Numbered from the stretch's first letter, positions 16,707-26,156 are shown. The stretch is DNA of 64,000 bases from Amycolatopsis alba DSM 44262 (GCF_000384215.1 NZ_KB913032.1:7773605-7837604), one strand, 5' to 3'. Program-made: numbers and translations. Notes: generated from the letters alone by a model not told the origin.

Positions 16707-17135
16707 TCAGTCCACGCTTACGTCTTGTTCGGCGTCGGTTTTCTCGCGGTGGGCGCGGGCTTGGCGACTGTCGTCGGCGCGCTGCTGGTGGTAACCGAGT
16801 ACGAACTGCGCTTGGCGCTGCGGTGGCAGGAACCCGGTGAGCGGTTCCGCCGAATCGATCTTGTCCATGAGCGTGTCAAGCGTGGCGCTCAAGGCCGTTG
16901 CCGCGGCCCGGGTTTCCGGCCTGCGACGGATCTTGCTGAGCCAGGCCGTGGCCAAATTGGTGCCGGTCATCACCGCCGGGACGGGGTTGCGTTGAGCGGA
17001 GCCCCTGAACTTGTCGCCGAAGGTCGCGTTGACGTCGTTTCCGTGGGCTTTGCGCTGAATGTTCTCCAGGTGCGCGAAAACGCGGCCGTACAGGTAGGCG
17101 GTGTCGGTGTTGTTCTCGTCGAGGCCAGCGGACAC
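16707..17135 (-). CDS. cas11c: internal Cas11c small subunit, translated from within cas8c
   Basis: Type I-C systems make a small subunit by internal initiation in cas8c. Here an in-frame GTG at 17135 (VSAGLDENNTDTAYLYG) is preceded by GAGAAGGAG with a 6-base gap, a better site than most true starts in this window. It gives 142 residues, the expected Cas11c size, and the sequence is helical throughout. The mechanism is known for the family; its use here is inferred from the ribosome site. Confidence 0.75.
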   Translation of the reverse strand: MSAGLDENNTDTAYLYGRVFAHLENIQRKAHGNDVNATFGDKFRGSAQRNPVPAVMTGTNLATAWLSKIRRRPETRAAATALSATLDTLMDKIDSAEPLTGFLPPQRQAQFVLGYHQQRADDSRQARAHREKTDAEQDVSVD

Positions 17136-18491
17136 GCGGGACTCCTTCTCTCGGGGGTCGCACAACGCCAGTCGCAGCAGCGCCGCGCGTGCGGCGTCGA
17201 TGTGGCCGTCGGAGGCGATACGGTGCAGGACGTGATGCAGGACCGACAGCGGCAGCGGCAGGCCGCGTAACGCGCGGGCGAGCAGGTCACGCTGCACGTG
17301 CTCGCGCCGGCGGCCGCTCGTGCTGCCGATGTCGGTGTAGCGGCCGGGCTCACCGGATCGTGCTTCCCAGCGGCCGGTGGCCAGCACGAGCTGCCACAGC
17401 CCGAACGTGACCGGCTCGTCGCCGCGGCCGGTCGTGACCATGAGCGTGTCGCGGTACCAGCGCGCCAAGGACAGCAGCAAGGCCGGAAGGGGCATGTCGA
17501 TCCAGTCGCGGACCATGATCCGCGAGGCGTTGCCGCCCACGGTCAGCGAGCAGAATCGCTCATCGCTGCCCAGCCTCTCCGCGTGCTGCTCCGCGCGCGC
17601 GAGATCGCCGGACCGGAGCCGTGTCAGCAGCGCGTTGACCTGGCCGGGGTCGGGGCCGGTGGCGAATCCGCTGAGCACATCGGGTTCCTCGGCACCCAGG
17701 ACCCACCACACCATGCGGCTGTCCTGTCCGGGCAGGTTGATCGCGTGCCGGGACCCGAGCAAATGGGTCAGGCCGCTGCCGACGGCGTTGCCGCAGGTGA
17801 AACAGATCGGCGTGTGGGTCAGGTCGTCGGTCAGGCCGTACCCGAAGACCGAGGCGTTCACGCTCACCAGCGCCGCGTCGTTACCGGCGCCGGGGACCAA
17901 GCGCTTGGGAACCGTGCCCGGCATCGACTTCACCAGCGGCCTTGCCTGCCCGCACACCAGGCACAGCCCAGCCCTCGGCGTGCTGCCGCCTTTCCGGCGG
18001 GTGACTTCCGCGGTCCAGAATCTGATCAGCGAGGGCCGACGGATAACCAGTTCGTCGTCCACCGCGATCAGGACACCATCCTTCGCCCCCATGCCCTCCG
18101 GACGCACCGGCAGGTCCTCATCCCCGTAGAACCGGACCACACGCGACGCGGCCGCGTCGTGTGGGTCGTCCTCGGCCCACGCCCGGATCAGATCGGCGAA
18201 CCGTGTGTGGCACTCGGCGACACGCACCGGTTTCGTGGTGTCGTCACCCCAGCCGAAGACGTACTGGACGTCGTCGGCGCCGAGCTGCGGCGCCACACCG
18301 ACCGTGCGCGTCACCGCCGGGGCGACCCGGTACTGCCCGCGTCGTTTCCCGTCCGGCTCACGGAGCCCGGTCAGCCGGGTCTCGCGGCCGTCGGTGAACA
18401 GGTCCAGCCGCCACAGGAACTCCCGTTCCCGGTGGAACGGCGGCGTGGTCACATGGTCCTCGGCGTAGCCGACCAGGCGCTGCAGCAGCAT
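16707..18491 (-). CDS. cas8c: type I-C Cascade large subunit Cas8c (Csd1)
   Basis: A 594-residue Csd1 protein, within the usual 560-620 range. It begins MLLQRLVGYAED, has two Cys pairs (CLVCG and CFTCG) about 50 residues apart that likely bind zinc, and ends in a helical C-terminal domain. Cas8c recognises the PAM and recruits Cas3. Its ATG follows the cas5c stop directly (TGA-ATG). The 3' quarter also encodes Cas11c from an internal start. Confidence 0.96.
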   Translation of the reverse strand: MLLQRLVGYAEDHVTTPPFHREREFLWRLDLFTDGRETRLTGLREPDGKRRGQYRVAPAVTRTVGVAPQLGADDVQYVFGWGDDTTKPVRVAECHTRFADLIRAWAEDDPHDAAASRVVRFYGDEDLPVRPEGMGAKDGVLIAVDDELVIRRPSLIRFWTAEVTRRKGGSTPRAGLCLVCGQARPLVKSMPGTVPKRLVPGAGNDAALVSVNASVFGYGLTDDLTHTPICFTCGNAVGSGLTHLLGSRHAINLPGQDSRMVWWVLGAEEPDVLSGFATGPDPGQVNALLTRLRSGDLARAEQHAERLGSDERFCSLTVGGNASRIMVRDWIDMPLPALLLSLARWYRDTLMVTTGRGDEPVTFGLWQLVLATGRWEARSGEPGRYTDIGSTSGRRREHVQRDLLARALRGLPLPLSVLHHVLHRIASDGHIDAARAALLRLALCDPREKESRVSAGLDENNTDTAYLYGRVFAHLENIQRKAHGNDVNATFGDKFRGSAQRNPVPAVMTGTNLATAWLSKIRRRPETRAAATALSATLDTLMDKIDSAEPLTGFLPPQRQAQFVLGYHQQRADDSRQARAHREKTDAEQDVSVD

Positions 18492-19154
18492 TCACGCCTC
18501 CGCCAGTGCCGCGGTCTTGCCGGTACGCGGGATCATCATCCGCCCGGCCTGCAGCCAGGCGTCGAACCAGGAGAACCGCACACCGGCCGGGTCGTGGTGG
18601 ACGCTGTGCAGCATCGTCCCGAAAGCCATGGTCAGCGGAACCGGTTCCCGGTCGTCCACCGTGCCGAAGTAGGCGCTGAACTCCCGTGTTCCCAGATAGG
18701 GCTGATGGAAGCACTGCCCCCGCTTCACCCGCTTCCGGAACTGGTCCCGGTACGCCGCAGCCGGTTTGGTCGCGTGGTCGCGCAGTTCGACATGGGCGTG
18801 GATCCGGTAGCAGACGTCTTTCAGGCACACCGCGTTCCGCTGTGTCCGATGCTCGGCCGTGTCCACCGTACGCCCCGCCAGCGCCGCGTCCACCGACGCG
18901 ATGTCGGTGGACTCGTTACGGCGCTGCGTGAACTGCGCGATCGGCGCGAGCACATCGATCGCGACCGGCACCCAGCTGAACTCCGGTTTCCAGAAAATCG
19001 ATTCCAGGACACCGATCGCCGCCGTCGGCGTCATCACCGGGTACGACACCCGCTCCACTTTCAATTCCGGTCGCGTGAACAACGCGCCCGGGCCCCACAC
19101 CTGCACCCCCACCGGAACAGCGCCCTCCGGTGACAGCGGTAACCCCTCGCCCAC
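18492..19154 (-). CDS. cas5c: type I-C Cas5c, crRNA-processing ribonuclease
   Basis: A 220-residue Cas5 protein. The GTG at 19154, preceded by GAAAGGACC, is preferred; the frame continues upstream to 19271 but those 39 residues are not Cas5-like. The domain shows VWGPGALFTRPELKVERVSY and TPTAAIGVLESIFWKP, typical of Cas5c. In type I-C this subunit replaces Cas6, cuts the repeat RNA and keeps the 5' handle. It is directly followed by cas8c. Confidence 0.94.
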   Translation of the reverse strand: MGEGLPLSPEGAVPVGVQVWGPGALFTRPELKVERVSYPVMTPTAAIGVLESIFWKPEFSWVPVAIDVLAPIAQFTQRRNESTDIASVDAALAGRTVDTAEHRTQRNAVCLKDVCYRIHAHVELRDHATKPAAAYRDQFRKRVKRGQCFHQPYLGTREFSAYFGTVDDREPVPLTMAFGTMLHSVHHDPAGVRFSWFDAWLQAGRMMIPRTGKTAALAEA

Positions 19155-19489
19155 AACGGTCCTTTCGTCGCTCTGCTGTGCCGACGAGTACTTACCAGGA
19201 AGCCCCGACAATTCCCGTCGGGCAGCCGGCGCGACGCCTCCGGGCACAGTCCACCCAGAACACGAAATCATCTACGATCAAATTCGAAATACGCAGGTGC
19301 CGAGGTCGCGACCGACCGGTATCCACCACTGATTCAGATTTTATGACACCCCAGCTGATTCACCCATTCGAATGACCTCGTTCCCGAGGTTCCCTGAGCT
19401 GATGCACCGGCGCGCTACCGCGCACGCATGGCGAATAGCCTGCCTCCACGTGCGGTGAGATGGCGTCCGCCAGACCCCGCTGCCCGCGG
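19155..19489. promoter_or_regulatory. intergenic region between cas3 and cas5c
   Basis: 335 bases with no convincing gene. The part near 19260-19350 is clearly richer in A/T than the rest of the locus and lies upstream of cas5c in the direction of transcription, so it may carry a separate promoter for the Cascade and adaptation genes. No defined promoter boxes were identified. Confidence 0.4.
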
Positions 19490-21703
19490 TCACCACACTT
19501 CGCGTTCGCGCCCGCTGGTGGTGTCGATGCCGTAATCCGGGTCGTACGGTCCGGTCCACTCGTACAGGTCACCGAACACCGGCGCGCACAGGGCCGCGAT
19601 CGCCGGATCCTGCAGCAGCCGCCGGGGCAGCGCCACCAGATAGGGCTGCAGCTGCCGCAGCACCGGCCCGGCCTGCTCGGGTTCACGGCGCAGACAGGCG
19701 ATCAGCGCGGCGGCCGGGGTCTCACCGTTGTGGTCGGTGACCGCGACCGGGACGGTGTCGTCGTCGAGCATCCGGAACGCCAGAGCGGGGTCGCGGCCGT
19801 TGACCTCCCCCATAGCGCGCTCCGGCCCCTCGGCCACCGACTGGAAATCCAGACGCCCCCGATTGCGCTGGATCTCGGCGGCACGGGTGCCGTATTCCGC
19901 GTTCGCGCGCCGGTACAGCGTCCGGTAGTAGCGGTCCAGCGCCTCGATGTCGTCCGGCCGGACCACGTCATCACCGTGCGGCCCGAAAATCTCCGCGGTC
20001 ACCGCGGATCCGAGGACGTACCCGGCAGGACTGGACATGTCCCGCGCGGCGAACACCACCACCAGGCCGTCGGTGCCGAGCCTGCCTTCCCGGTTCGCCC
20101 GCCCGGCGGCCTGCTGAATCGCCTCGGCCGGAGCGAACGCCCGGAACACCACCGGGAAGTCGATATCCACGCCGGCCTCGATCAGCTGGGTGGACACCAG
20201 CCGAACCGGCCGCCCCTCGGCCAGACGCTCACGCACCTCGCGGAGCACGGCCCGGCGGTGCGCCGGTGTCATCCGGGTCGACAGATGAAAAATCCCCTCC
20301 ACACCGTCCTGCTGCCAGCCCTGGAACACCGACCGGGCGTCCGCGGTCGTGTTGACCACGATCAACACCTGCTCGTATGAGCATGCCCGCTTCCCCACCT
20401 CGGCCAGCGTCGGTTTCGGCTCCAGCCACCACTCGTACCGCACCCGCCGCATCACCGCGAACAGCTCACGCGGAGCGTCGACCAGGTCGCGCACCCGCAG
20501 ATCCCGCCACACGTCGAACTCCGGGAACGAGGGCTGCGTCGCCGACGCCAGCAGCACCGTCGTACCGAAGTGCTCGGTCAGGACACGCAGCGCGTCCAGG
20601 ATCGGCGTCAGCACCCGCAACGGCAGCGCCTGCACCTCATCCAGCACGATCACCGCGTTCGCCAGCCGATGCAGTTTCCGCATGCGCGACGGCTTCCGCG
20701 CGAACAACGAATCGAACAGCTGCACCGTCGTGGTCACCACGAACGGACTGTCCCAATTCTCCGCCGCCGCGCGCGCGGCCCACCGCGCCGCCCCCGACTC
20801 GGGCACACTGACCGCCGAGTGATGCTCCAGCACCGCGTCCGCACCGAGCATCGCCCGGTACTCGGCGGCGTTCTGCTCCGTGACCGTGATGAACGGGACC
20901 GCGACGATCACCCGCCGCTTCCCATACCGGGCTGCATGATGCAACGCGAAACCCGCCGACGCCCACGTCTTGCCCGACCCCGTCGGCGCCGGCAACCGGA
21001 ACATCCCCGGCGCCGCCGCCGCGCCAGCCACCGCCTGCCCGTACACCCGCTCCCGGATCACGTCGACCGGGGAACCATCCCGGCCCTCGAGCCTCTTCCC
21101 GCGCGCGGCTTCGAACCGATCACGCAGCACCATCATGTCCTCGTCGTCACGAACCCACGGCCCCGTCCACCCCTGCGCGTGAGCGGCCGTGTCCAGATGG
21201 TCTGCATCCACCAGCGCCGAGAACGCCAGCCGCACCCCCATCTCCGCGACCGTGTTCCCCTGCCGCCACCGCTGCGGCACCAAGGACATCCGCGCCCCGG
21301 CCAGAACCCGCTCCGCCTCCGGCAGCACACCAAGAAACGACTCCACCACGTCCACGCCGCGAACCGCGTCCCCAGCATCCAGAGCCCGCAACTCGTCGAG
21401 ACAGGTCAGGCCACCATGATGGCCCTGGACCGCCATCGCGGCAGCGCCCGCCACTCCCCGCAGAAGATTCGCGCCAAGTTCCTTATGCGGGACCCCCACA
21501 CGCCCACCGTGCTTCTCCGCAGCCAGCAACCCCTGCTGCCACAACCCGCACGCCTTACCGGCGTCATGAAACAACCCCAACGCGGAACCGAGCTCCCTCG
21601 CGCCGAACTCCGCCGCGAACCGACCAGCCAACACCGCCGTCGACCGAGCATGCCCCGACAGCAACTGACGCCGCCCCAACACATTCGCACTATGCGCCCA
21701 CAT
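19490..21703 (-). CDS. cas3: CRISPR-associated nuclease-helicase Cas3 (HD domain fused)
   Basis: A 737-residue protein. The HD nuclease is N-terminal (SGHARSTA, LGLFHDAGKA, VPHKELGA, GHHGG). The superfamily 2 helicase follows: PTGSGKT (motif I), VIVLDEVQ (motif II variant), SATQPSF (III) and QQAAGRANREG (VI). It degrades target DNA once Cascade is bound. ATG 21703 follows GGCGGGGG; the frame is open to 21745 but that start has no ribosome site. It is the first cas gene and is divergent from array 2, with which it shares the upstream region. Confidence 0.96.
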   Translation of the reverse strand: MWAHSANVLGRRQLLSGHARSTAVLAGRFAAEFGARELGSALGLFHDAGKACGLWQQGLLAAEKHGGRVGVPHKELGANLLRGVAGAAAMAVQGHHGGLTCLDELRALDAGDAVRGVDVVESFLGVLPEAERVLAGARMSLVPQRWRQGNTVAEMGVRLAFSALVDADHLDTAAHAQGWTGPWVRDDEDMMVLRDRFEAARGKRLEGRDGSPVDVIRERVYGQAVAGAAAAPGMFRLPAPTGSGKTWASAGFALHHAARYGKRRVIVAVPFITVTEQNAAEYRAMLGADAVLEHHSAVSVPESGAARWAARAAAENWDSPFVVTTTVQLFDSLFARKPSRMRKLHRLANAVIVLDEVQALPLRVLTPILDALRVLTEHFGTTVLLASATQPSFPEFDVWRDLRVRDLVDAPRELFAVMRRVRYEWWLEPKPTLAEVGKRACSYEQVLIVVNTTADARSVFQGWQQDGVEGIFHLSTRMTPAHRRAVLREVRERLAEGRPVRLVSTQLIEAGVDIDFPVVFRAFAPAEAIQQAAGRANREGRLGTDGLVVVFAARDMSSPAGYVLGSAVTAEIFGPHGDDVVRPDDIEALDRYYRTLYRRANAEYGTRAAEIQRNRGRLDFQSVAEGPERAMGEVNGRDPALAFRMLDDDTVPVAVTDHNGETPAAALIACLRREPEQAGPVLRQLQPYLVALPRRLLQDPAIAALCAPVFGDLYEWTGPYDPDYGIDTTSGREREVW

Positions 21704-21941
21704 ACATCCCCCGCCGCACGACCGGCCACCGTGAAAACACGCCACACCCTACGGGCACCACGCCATCCCAGACCGATCCGCCACACACGGGAAAGTCAGG
21801 GCCAAGCACTCCCCAGCCACAACTTCGGAGCAGGGAGCGTAGGACGACACGCCACGGCACACCGAACCGATACCCTGGCGTGTCGGCTTCAACTAGGACA
21901 CAATGCCTGCACATTGAAAACAAAACCCCAGCATAAGCAGG
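21704..21941 (+). promoter_or_regulatory. leader of CRISPR array 2 and cas3 upstream region
   Basis: Contains GACACGCC at 21846-21853 and GGCGTGTC at 21877-21884 with a 23-base centre, ending 57 bases before the first repeat. GAGCAGGGAGCGT lies just upstream. Motif, spacing and the final AGCAGG before the repeat all match the array 1 leader. The 57-base tail next to the repeat is unusually A-rich (GAAAACAAAACC). Confidence 0.75.
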
Positions 21942-22724
21942 GTGGCATCGGCCCTTCGGGGCCGATGAGGATCGCAACACCAGGCCTGCCCTGCCCGCGA
22001 CACGTGCGGCCCCGGAGAGTGGCATCGGCCCTTCGGGGCCGATGAGGATCGCAACGGCGATGTCCCCTCGCCAGTAGGCGTTGATTGCCTCAGTGGCATC
22101 GGCCCTTCGGGGCCGATGAGGATCGCAACACCGGGTGCTCGCGCATGGTGCGGGCGTAGAGGATGGGTGGCATCGGCCCTTCGGGGCCGATGAGGATCGC
22201 AACCTGGAGGTGCTGCTCACTGGAGCGGGGTTCCACCTGCGGTGGCATCGGCCCTTCGGGGCCGATGAGGATCGCAACAGGAAAACTGAAGGTCTGTCAG
22301 CGGGAACCCAAGGGTGGTGGCATCGGCCCTTCGGGGCCGATGAGGATCGCAACACCGACAGCCTCGGCAACGTCCTTGAAGCCAGCGGCGGGTGGCATCG
22401 GCCCTTCGGGGCCGATGAGGATCGCAACCCGCGCTGACTGGCGAGAACCACGTCACCTCCTCCAGGTGGCATCGGCCCTTCGGGGCCGATGAGGATCGCA
22501 ACGTCGCTCAGCACCTCGAAGTGACGCCCGTCCCGCGTGGTGGCATCGGCCCTTCGGGGCCAATGAGGATCGCAACTCGCCGCTGTTCGCGATCGTGGCC
22601 CTGCTGGTCGCGTGGCATCGGCCTTCGGGGCCGATGAGGATCGCAACCTCTTCGGGGCGTGGCCCGCATCGGTCACCGTCGACTAGTGGCATCGGCCCTT
22701 CGGGGCCGATGCCACGATCGCAAC
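21942..22724 (+). CRISPR. type I-C CRISPR array 2 (11 repeats, 10 spacers)
   Basis: Same 37-base repeat as array 1 but on the plus strand, with a CGGCCC-TTCG-GGGCCG hairpin and the ATCGCAAC 3' end. Repeat starts: 21942, 22019, 22093, 22167, 22242, 22317, 22392, 22466, 22540, 22612 and 22686. Spacers are 35-40 bases. The last three repeats are worn: 22540 has GCCAATGAGG, 22612 lacks one base, and 22686 carries inserted bases in its 3' half. The array therefore grows from the cas3 side and decays to the right. Confidence 0.98.
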
Positions 22725-22816
22725 TATCGGCCTCGAAAGCAGGCGTCATACTCGGCCGCCCCCTCAACGTTCGACATGAGTGTTGCGTTTCGCGGTTCAA
22801 CTGCGATAAATCTGGT

Positions 22817-23125
22817 ATGGCCAGGCCTCCAGCAGGACATGAGCCCGCACCGGATGCGGTGAGGTCGATACTGCGCGCCTGGGCAGAAGAGATCATCAGT
22901 ACCGGCTATTCCGACGCGGTATCGCTGGACACGCTGAGCGAGACGTGGCGGCGCCGTCGGCGTTCACTGGCGGCAGCGATCACAGACGAGTACACCTGCG
23001 GAAGCATTACCGGAACTGCAGCGTGGCAGCCGGACGAGACTGGCAGCGGGCCCTATCCGCACACCAAGCGTTCCCAGGACACCTTCGGCCGGCGCGCCGG
23101 GATGCCCCCGCCCAGCGCCGCCTGA
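22817..23125 (+). CDS. hypothetical protein next to CRISPR array 2
   Basis: A 102-residue frame from ATG 22817. The first 55 residues look helical and natural (VRSILRAWAEEIISTGYSDA, then TLSETWRRRRRSLAAAI); the C-terminus is Gly/Pro-rich and disordered. No clear ribosome site. I do not recognise it, and it could be non-coding. Confidence 0.4.
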   Translation: MARPPAGHEPAPDAVRSILRAWAEEIISTGYSDAVSLDTLSETWRRRRRSLAAAITDEYTCGSITGTAAWQPDETGSGPYPHTKRSQDTFGRRAGMPPPSAA

Positions 23126-23213
23126 CTCCACGACACCCAGCACCGCCTCCGCGCAGCGGACGCAGCGACATGGCCCCTTCGGATACTGACAGCGTCGAAG
23201 CGCCACACATCCA

Positions 23214-23810
23214 CTAGACGGAGTATTCGTCGATGGCCAGCATGTGCGGGCACCGTCTCGGCTCCCCGAGCACCGTCCCCCGCGGCAGGTGCTGCGCGGC
23301 CCAGAAAGCCTTCGCCGTCATCGTGTAGGCGATCGAGGTGGTCGACCACCGGTAGCCGCGGCCCCGGATCAACGCTGCGTCCACGAGAACGGTCCCGATC
23401 CCCCGACGCAGGTAGCCAGGGTCGACCCGGATTTGTTCCACGACCCCGGCTTGGCACCTGTCGCACATCTGGACGTCGAGATCCGCGATGGCGGCGCCCC
23501 ACAGCTGCAGGATGATCTGCCCGACCCCGCCGCGCACCATCGGCGGCCGCCCAGCCAGCACCAGCGCCGACGACGACGCTGCCGCCTCATCCCGAAACTG
23601 GAGATCGACGTCCAGCCACTGCGCGCGCGGAAGCCACAACCGGACGCACAATTCGCAGCTGCCGATCGACAGATCCAGGATCGGGTCCCAGCCGCTGCCA
23701 CGTCCGGCGATGTCGAGGTCATGCCCGTTGAGGCACCGCTCGTGCCGCCTGGCTGACCGCACGGCATAGTCGCCGCGCGCGAAGGGGTCATGAGTGGGCG
23801 CAGCGAGCAT
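23214..23810 (-). CDS. GNAT-like acetyltransferase with Cys pairs
   Basis: A 198-residue protein. The acetyl-CoA loop is clear in RVDPGYLRRGIGTVLVDAAL, followed by AKAFWAAQHL, as in GNAT folds. Unlike ordinary GNATs it carries CELC and CDRC pairs plus CLNGH in its N-terminal 125 residues, suggesting a zinc site ahead of or within the fold. Neighbours give no clue to the substrate. The N-terminal start is uncertain. Confidence 0.7.
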   Translation of the reverse strand: MLAAPTHDPFARGDYAVRSARRHERCLNGHDLDIAGRGSGWDPILDLSIGSCELCVRLWLPRAQWLDVDLQFRDEAAASSSALVLAGRPPMVRGGVGQIILQLWGAAIADLDVQMCDRCQAGVVEQIRVDPGYLRRGIGTVLVDAALIRGRGYRWSTTSIAYTMTAKAFWAAQHLPRGTVLGEPRRCPHMLAIDEYSV

Positions 23811-24169
23811 GACCGGAGTATGCGCTCCGCTCCCGCCGCAATCAGACCGAGGGTCGACTTAGATTCTGTTCGGCGCCGGACACTTTATGGCTCCAACTGG
23901 GCAGCCCGTGTCAACCTGCGACGCTGCATGCGGTGGCCAGCCGGTCGGGGGGCGTACCGCCTGGCCACCGCACCATCGATCGAGAGGCCGGACTCCGGAC
24001 GATATGACGTCCCAGGTGCGGGATCACCTGATCAGGCGACGGCACTACCTCCCCGGCGACTGATCGGCGGCCGTGCGCGGTCGCATACCGACCGGGATAG
24101 CCGCCCGGTGTACGACGGCGGGAGCGGTGTGGTTCCCAGGTTGTCGGACCGGCGTGATAAACGGTGTCC

Positions 24170-25141
24170 ATGGATGCTGATCTGGCGGTGCTGTCTCCGC
24201 GATCGTTGGGGCGGTGGCGCCGTGTCCTTGACCAGTGAGCTCGCGAGCCGCGGGAGCCCGCTCGCCGGGTGGTGCGAGCGCACCTTCACCGGGACCGCTG
24301 CGATGGTCGAGCAGATCGCGACCACAGCGCGGGAGGTCCGTCCTGTCCGCCCGGCAGGCGAGGTCCCGCCACGCTGGTGGGCGGAGACCGGCGGCGCGTT
24401 CGGGCAGCGTGTCGCGGACCTGGTGCAGCCCGCGCCGCCGTATTACGCGCTGCTCGGCATGATCCACGCCACGTGGGTCTCCCCAGCGTGGGCCCACGGT
24501 CAGGCAGCGCTGTATCCGAGCCACCGGGAACTCACCGGCGACCACCGTGCCCGCGCACTGCATCTCCGACCCGCCGCGGCCTCATGGCTGGACCTCGGCT
24601 GCGCAGGCGAGCCGCGCCGGCCCGGTAACCCGGTCGCCGAAGCAGCGTGGGCGGACTTCCTCGATCGCGGCCGCGCCTACCTCGCCCGGCACGCCCCGCC
24701 GGAACGCTCGGCTCGCCCGGCGCCGAAGCCGGGCTGGCCCGCCTGTCCTGGCTGCTCACCGCATGCGAGGACGTGTACCGCAGCGGGCTCGTCGACGACC
24801 GCCTGGCCCGGCTCTTCGACGCCGGGCAACCCACCGTTGACCAGCTGCGCGGCCTGGTCGACGAGCTGGTCGCATTGGCCCGGCGGCTGCACGAACGCGG
24901 AACCCTCTGGGAACTCCGGAAACTCGCCGGCAACCCCGGCCCCGGTACACCGCTCGGGATCGCCGGGCCGACGATCGTGCCGCACTGGGCCGACGCCGAC
25001 CTGCTCCTCGGCGCCATCGACCCCGAACATGGGATCGACGCCCGCGGCGGGACGCTCGTCGACGTCAAAACCGTCGTCAGCGCCCGCGACACCGGCAAAG
25101 TCGGCCGCTGGCTCTGGCAAGTGCTGCTCTCGCGGCGCTGA
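24170..25141 (+). pseudogene. PD-(D/E)XK nuclease-like gene, frameshifted and cut off
   Basis: Three reading frames together give one protein. ATG 24170 codes MDADLAVLSPRSLGRWRRVL; coding then moves to the frame with SELASRGSPLAGWCERTF, and near 24715 to the frame with LARLSWLLTACEDVYRSG. The late part has a nuclease-like core (Asp in ADADLLLGAID, then TLVDVKTV as D-x-K). It stops at VGRWLWQVLLSRR. The natural continuation (AWLDTADLYRIRRAGL) is found 1.1 kb further on at 26194-26451, beyond a reversed hydrolase gene. So the gene is broken at least three times. The nuclease assignment rests on the motif only. Confidence 0.7.
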
Positions 25142-25223
25142 CCGGCGCCCTCCTCGACCGCGATCACTGACCCCAGCCCGCTGGAATGATCTCGTTCTCT
25201 TCCCCTTCTCGTTCGAGCGGCGT

Positions 25224-26156
25224 CTACCGGTTGAGGAAGGCGGTGAGCATGGGAAGGAATCCCGCGGCGATTTGATCGCGCCGGGCGGTTCCGGGATGCG
25301 GTTCTCCCGTGAACAGGAAGTGGTCGGCACCGGGAAACACGGCGATCCCGTGTCGCTGTCGCTCGACGTCCGGCAGGGCTGCGGCGATTCTGGCCACGCT
25401 GGCGGCGATGGGCACCGAGTCGTCGTCCCCGCCGAAGACCGCGAGCACAGGACAGGCCAGCGCGGGGAGCAGTTCTGCGGGGTCGACGTCCATGCTGCGG
25501 GCGAAGAATTCCATCCTGGCCTGGGTCGCGGTGGCCTGGGTCGCGATTTCGTACCAGGGCTTGTCGGCGTAGTGCCGCTGGGCGTCGATCACCTGGACGG
25601 CCGGTTCGCCGGCGCGGAGCCTGCTGGTTCGTTCGTCCACCCAGGCCATACCCTCGGCGTGGTCCTCGGCAGTCACGCCGTCACGATGGAGCCAGCTGGC
25701 TATGCGCATGCGCTCCTGCTCGGCCATGCTCACGCCGGGACCACTGATCGTCACGACCCGGTCGATCGCTTCCGGTGCCGTTTCTGCTGCCAGCAGCGAG
25801 ACCCATCCGCCTTGGCTCAACCCGAGCAGGCCGATCCGGTCGCGGTCAACACCGTGGAAGCCGCGCAGCACCTCGGCCGCGGCCAGCGCTTCGGTTGCCC
25901 GATCGGCGAAGGATTGCGTCCGCCAGTCGCCGGGCGACTGTCCGCAACCGGGCTTGTCGTGTACCAGCACGGCGACACCGCACTCACTGATCCATTGGGG
26001 CCAGTCATCCCACTCCTCGATGCTCCCGCACCCACTGCCGTAGACGAACACCAGTCCGGGAACCAGATAGTCGGACGTCGGCTGGTGCACGGTGGCACGC
26101 AGATCCCCTGACCCGCGGGGCACAACGGTTGATCGCATAACGACGTCCGCCCCCAT
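25224..26156 (-). CDS. alpha/beta hydrolase
   Basis: A 310-residue intact hydrolase with no signal peptide. The nucleophile elbow is GLSQGG, with an oxyanion-type FVYGSGCGS loop before it, the acid in AVFGGDDDSVP and the base in FPGADHFLF. The order and spacing match dienelactone hydrolase or peptidase S9-like esterases. The substrate is unknown. ATG at 26156 and ATG at 26138 are both possible starts. It lies inverted between the two halves of a broken plus-strand gene, which suggests it arrived by insertion or local rearrangement. Confidence 0.85.
   Translation of the reverse strand: MGADVVMRSTVVPRGSGDLRATVHQPTSDYLVPGLVFVYGSGCGSIEEWDDWPQWISECGVAVLVHDKPGCGQSPGDWRTQSFADRATEALAAAEVLRGFHGVDRDRIGLLGLSQGGWVSLLAAETAPEAIDRVVTISGPGVSMAEQERMRIASWLHRDGVTAEDHAEGMAWVDERTSRLRAGEPAVQVIDAQRHYADKPWYEIATQATATQARMEFFARSMDVDPAELLPALACPVLAVFGGDDDSVPIAASVARIAAALPDVERQRHGIAVFPGADHFLFTGEPHPGTARRDQIAAGFLPMLTAFLNR

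Noticed and set aside
14096..21000. Long plus-strand frames across the cas operon
   Set aside because: Arg/Pro-rich antisense shadows of recognised cas genes in high-GC DNA.
21690..22896. Minus- and plus-strand frames with GPSGPMRIAT-type repeats
   Set aside because: Same cause: frames through CRISPR array 2.
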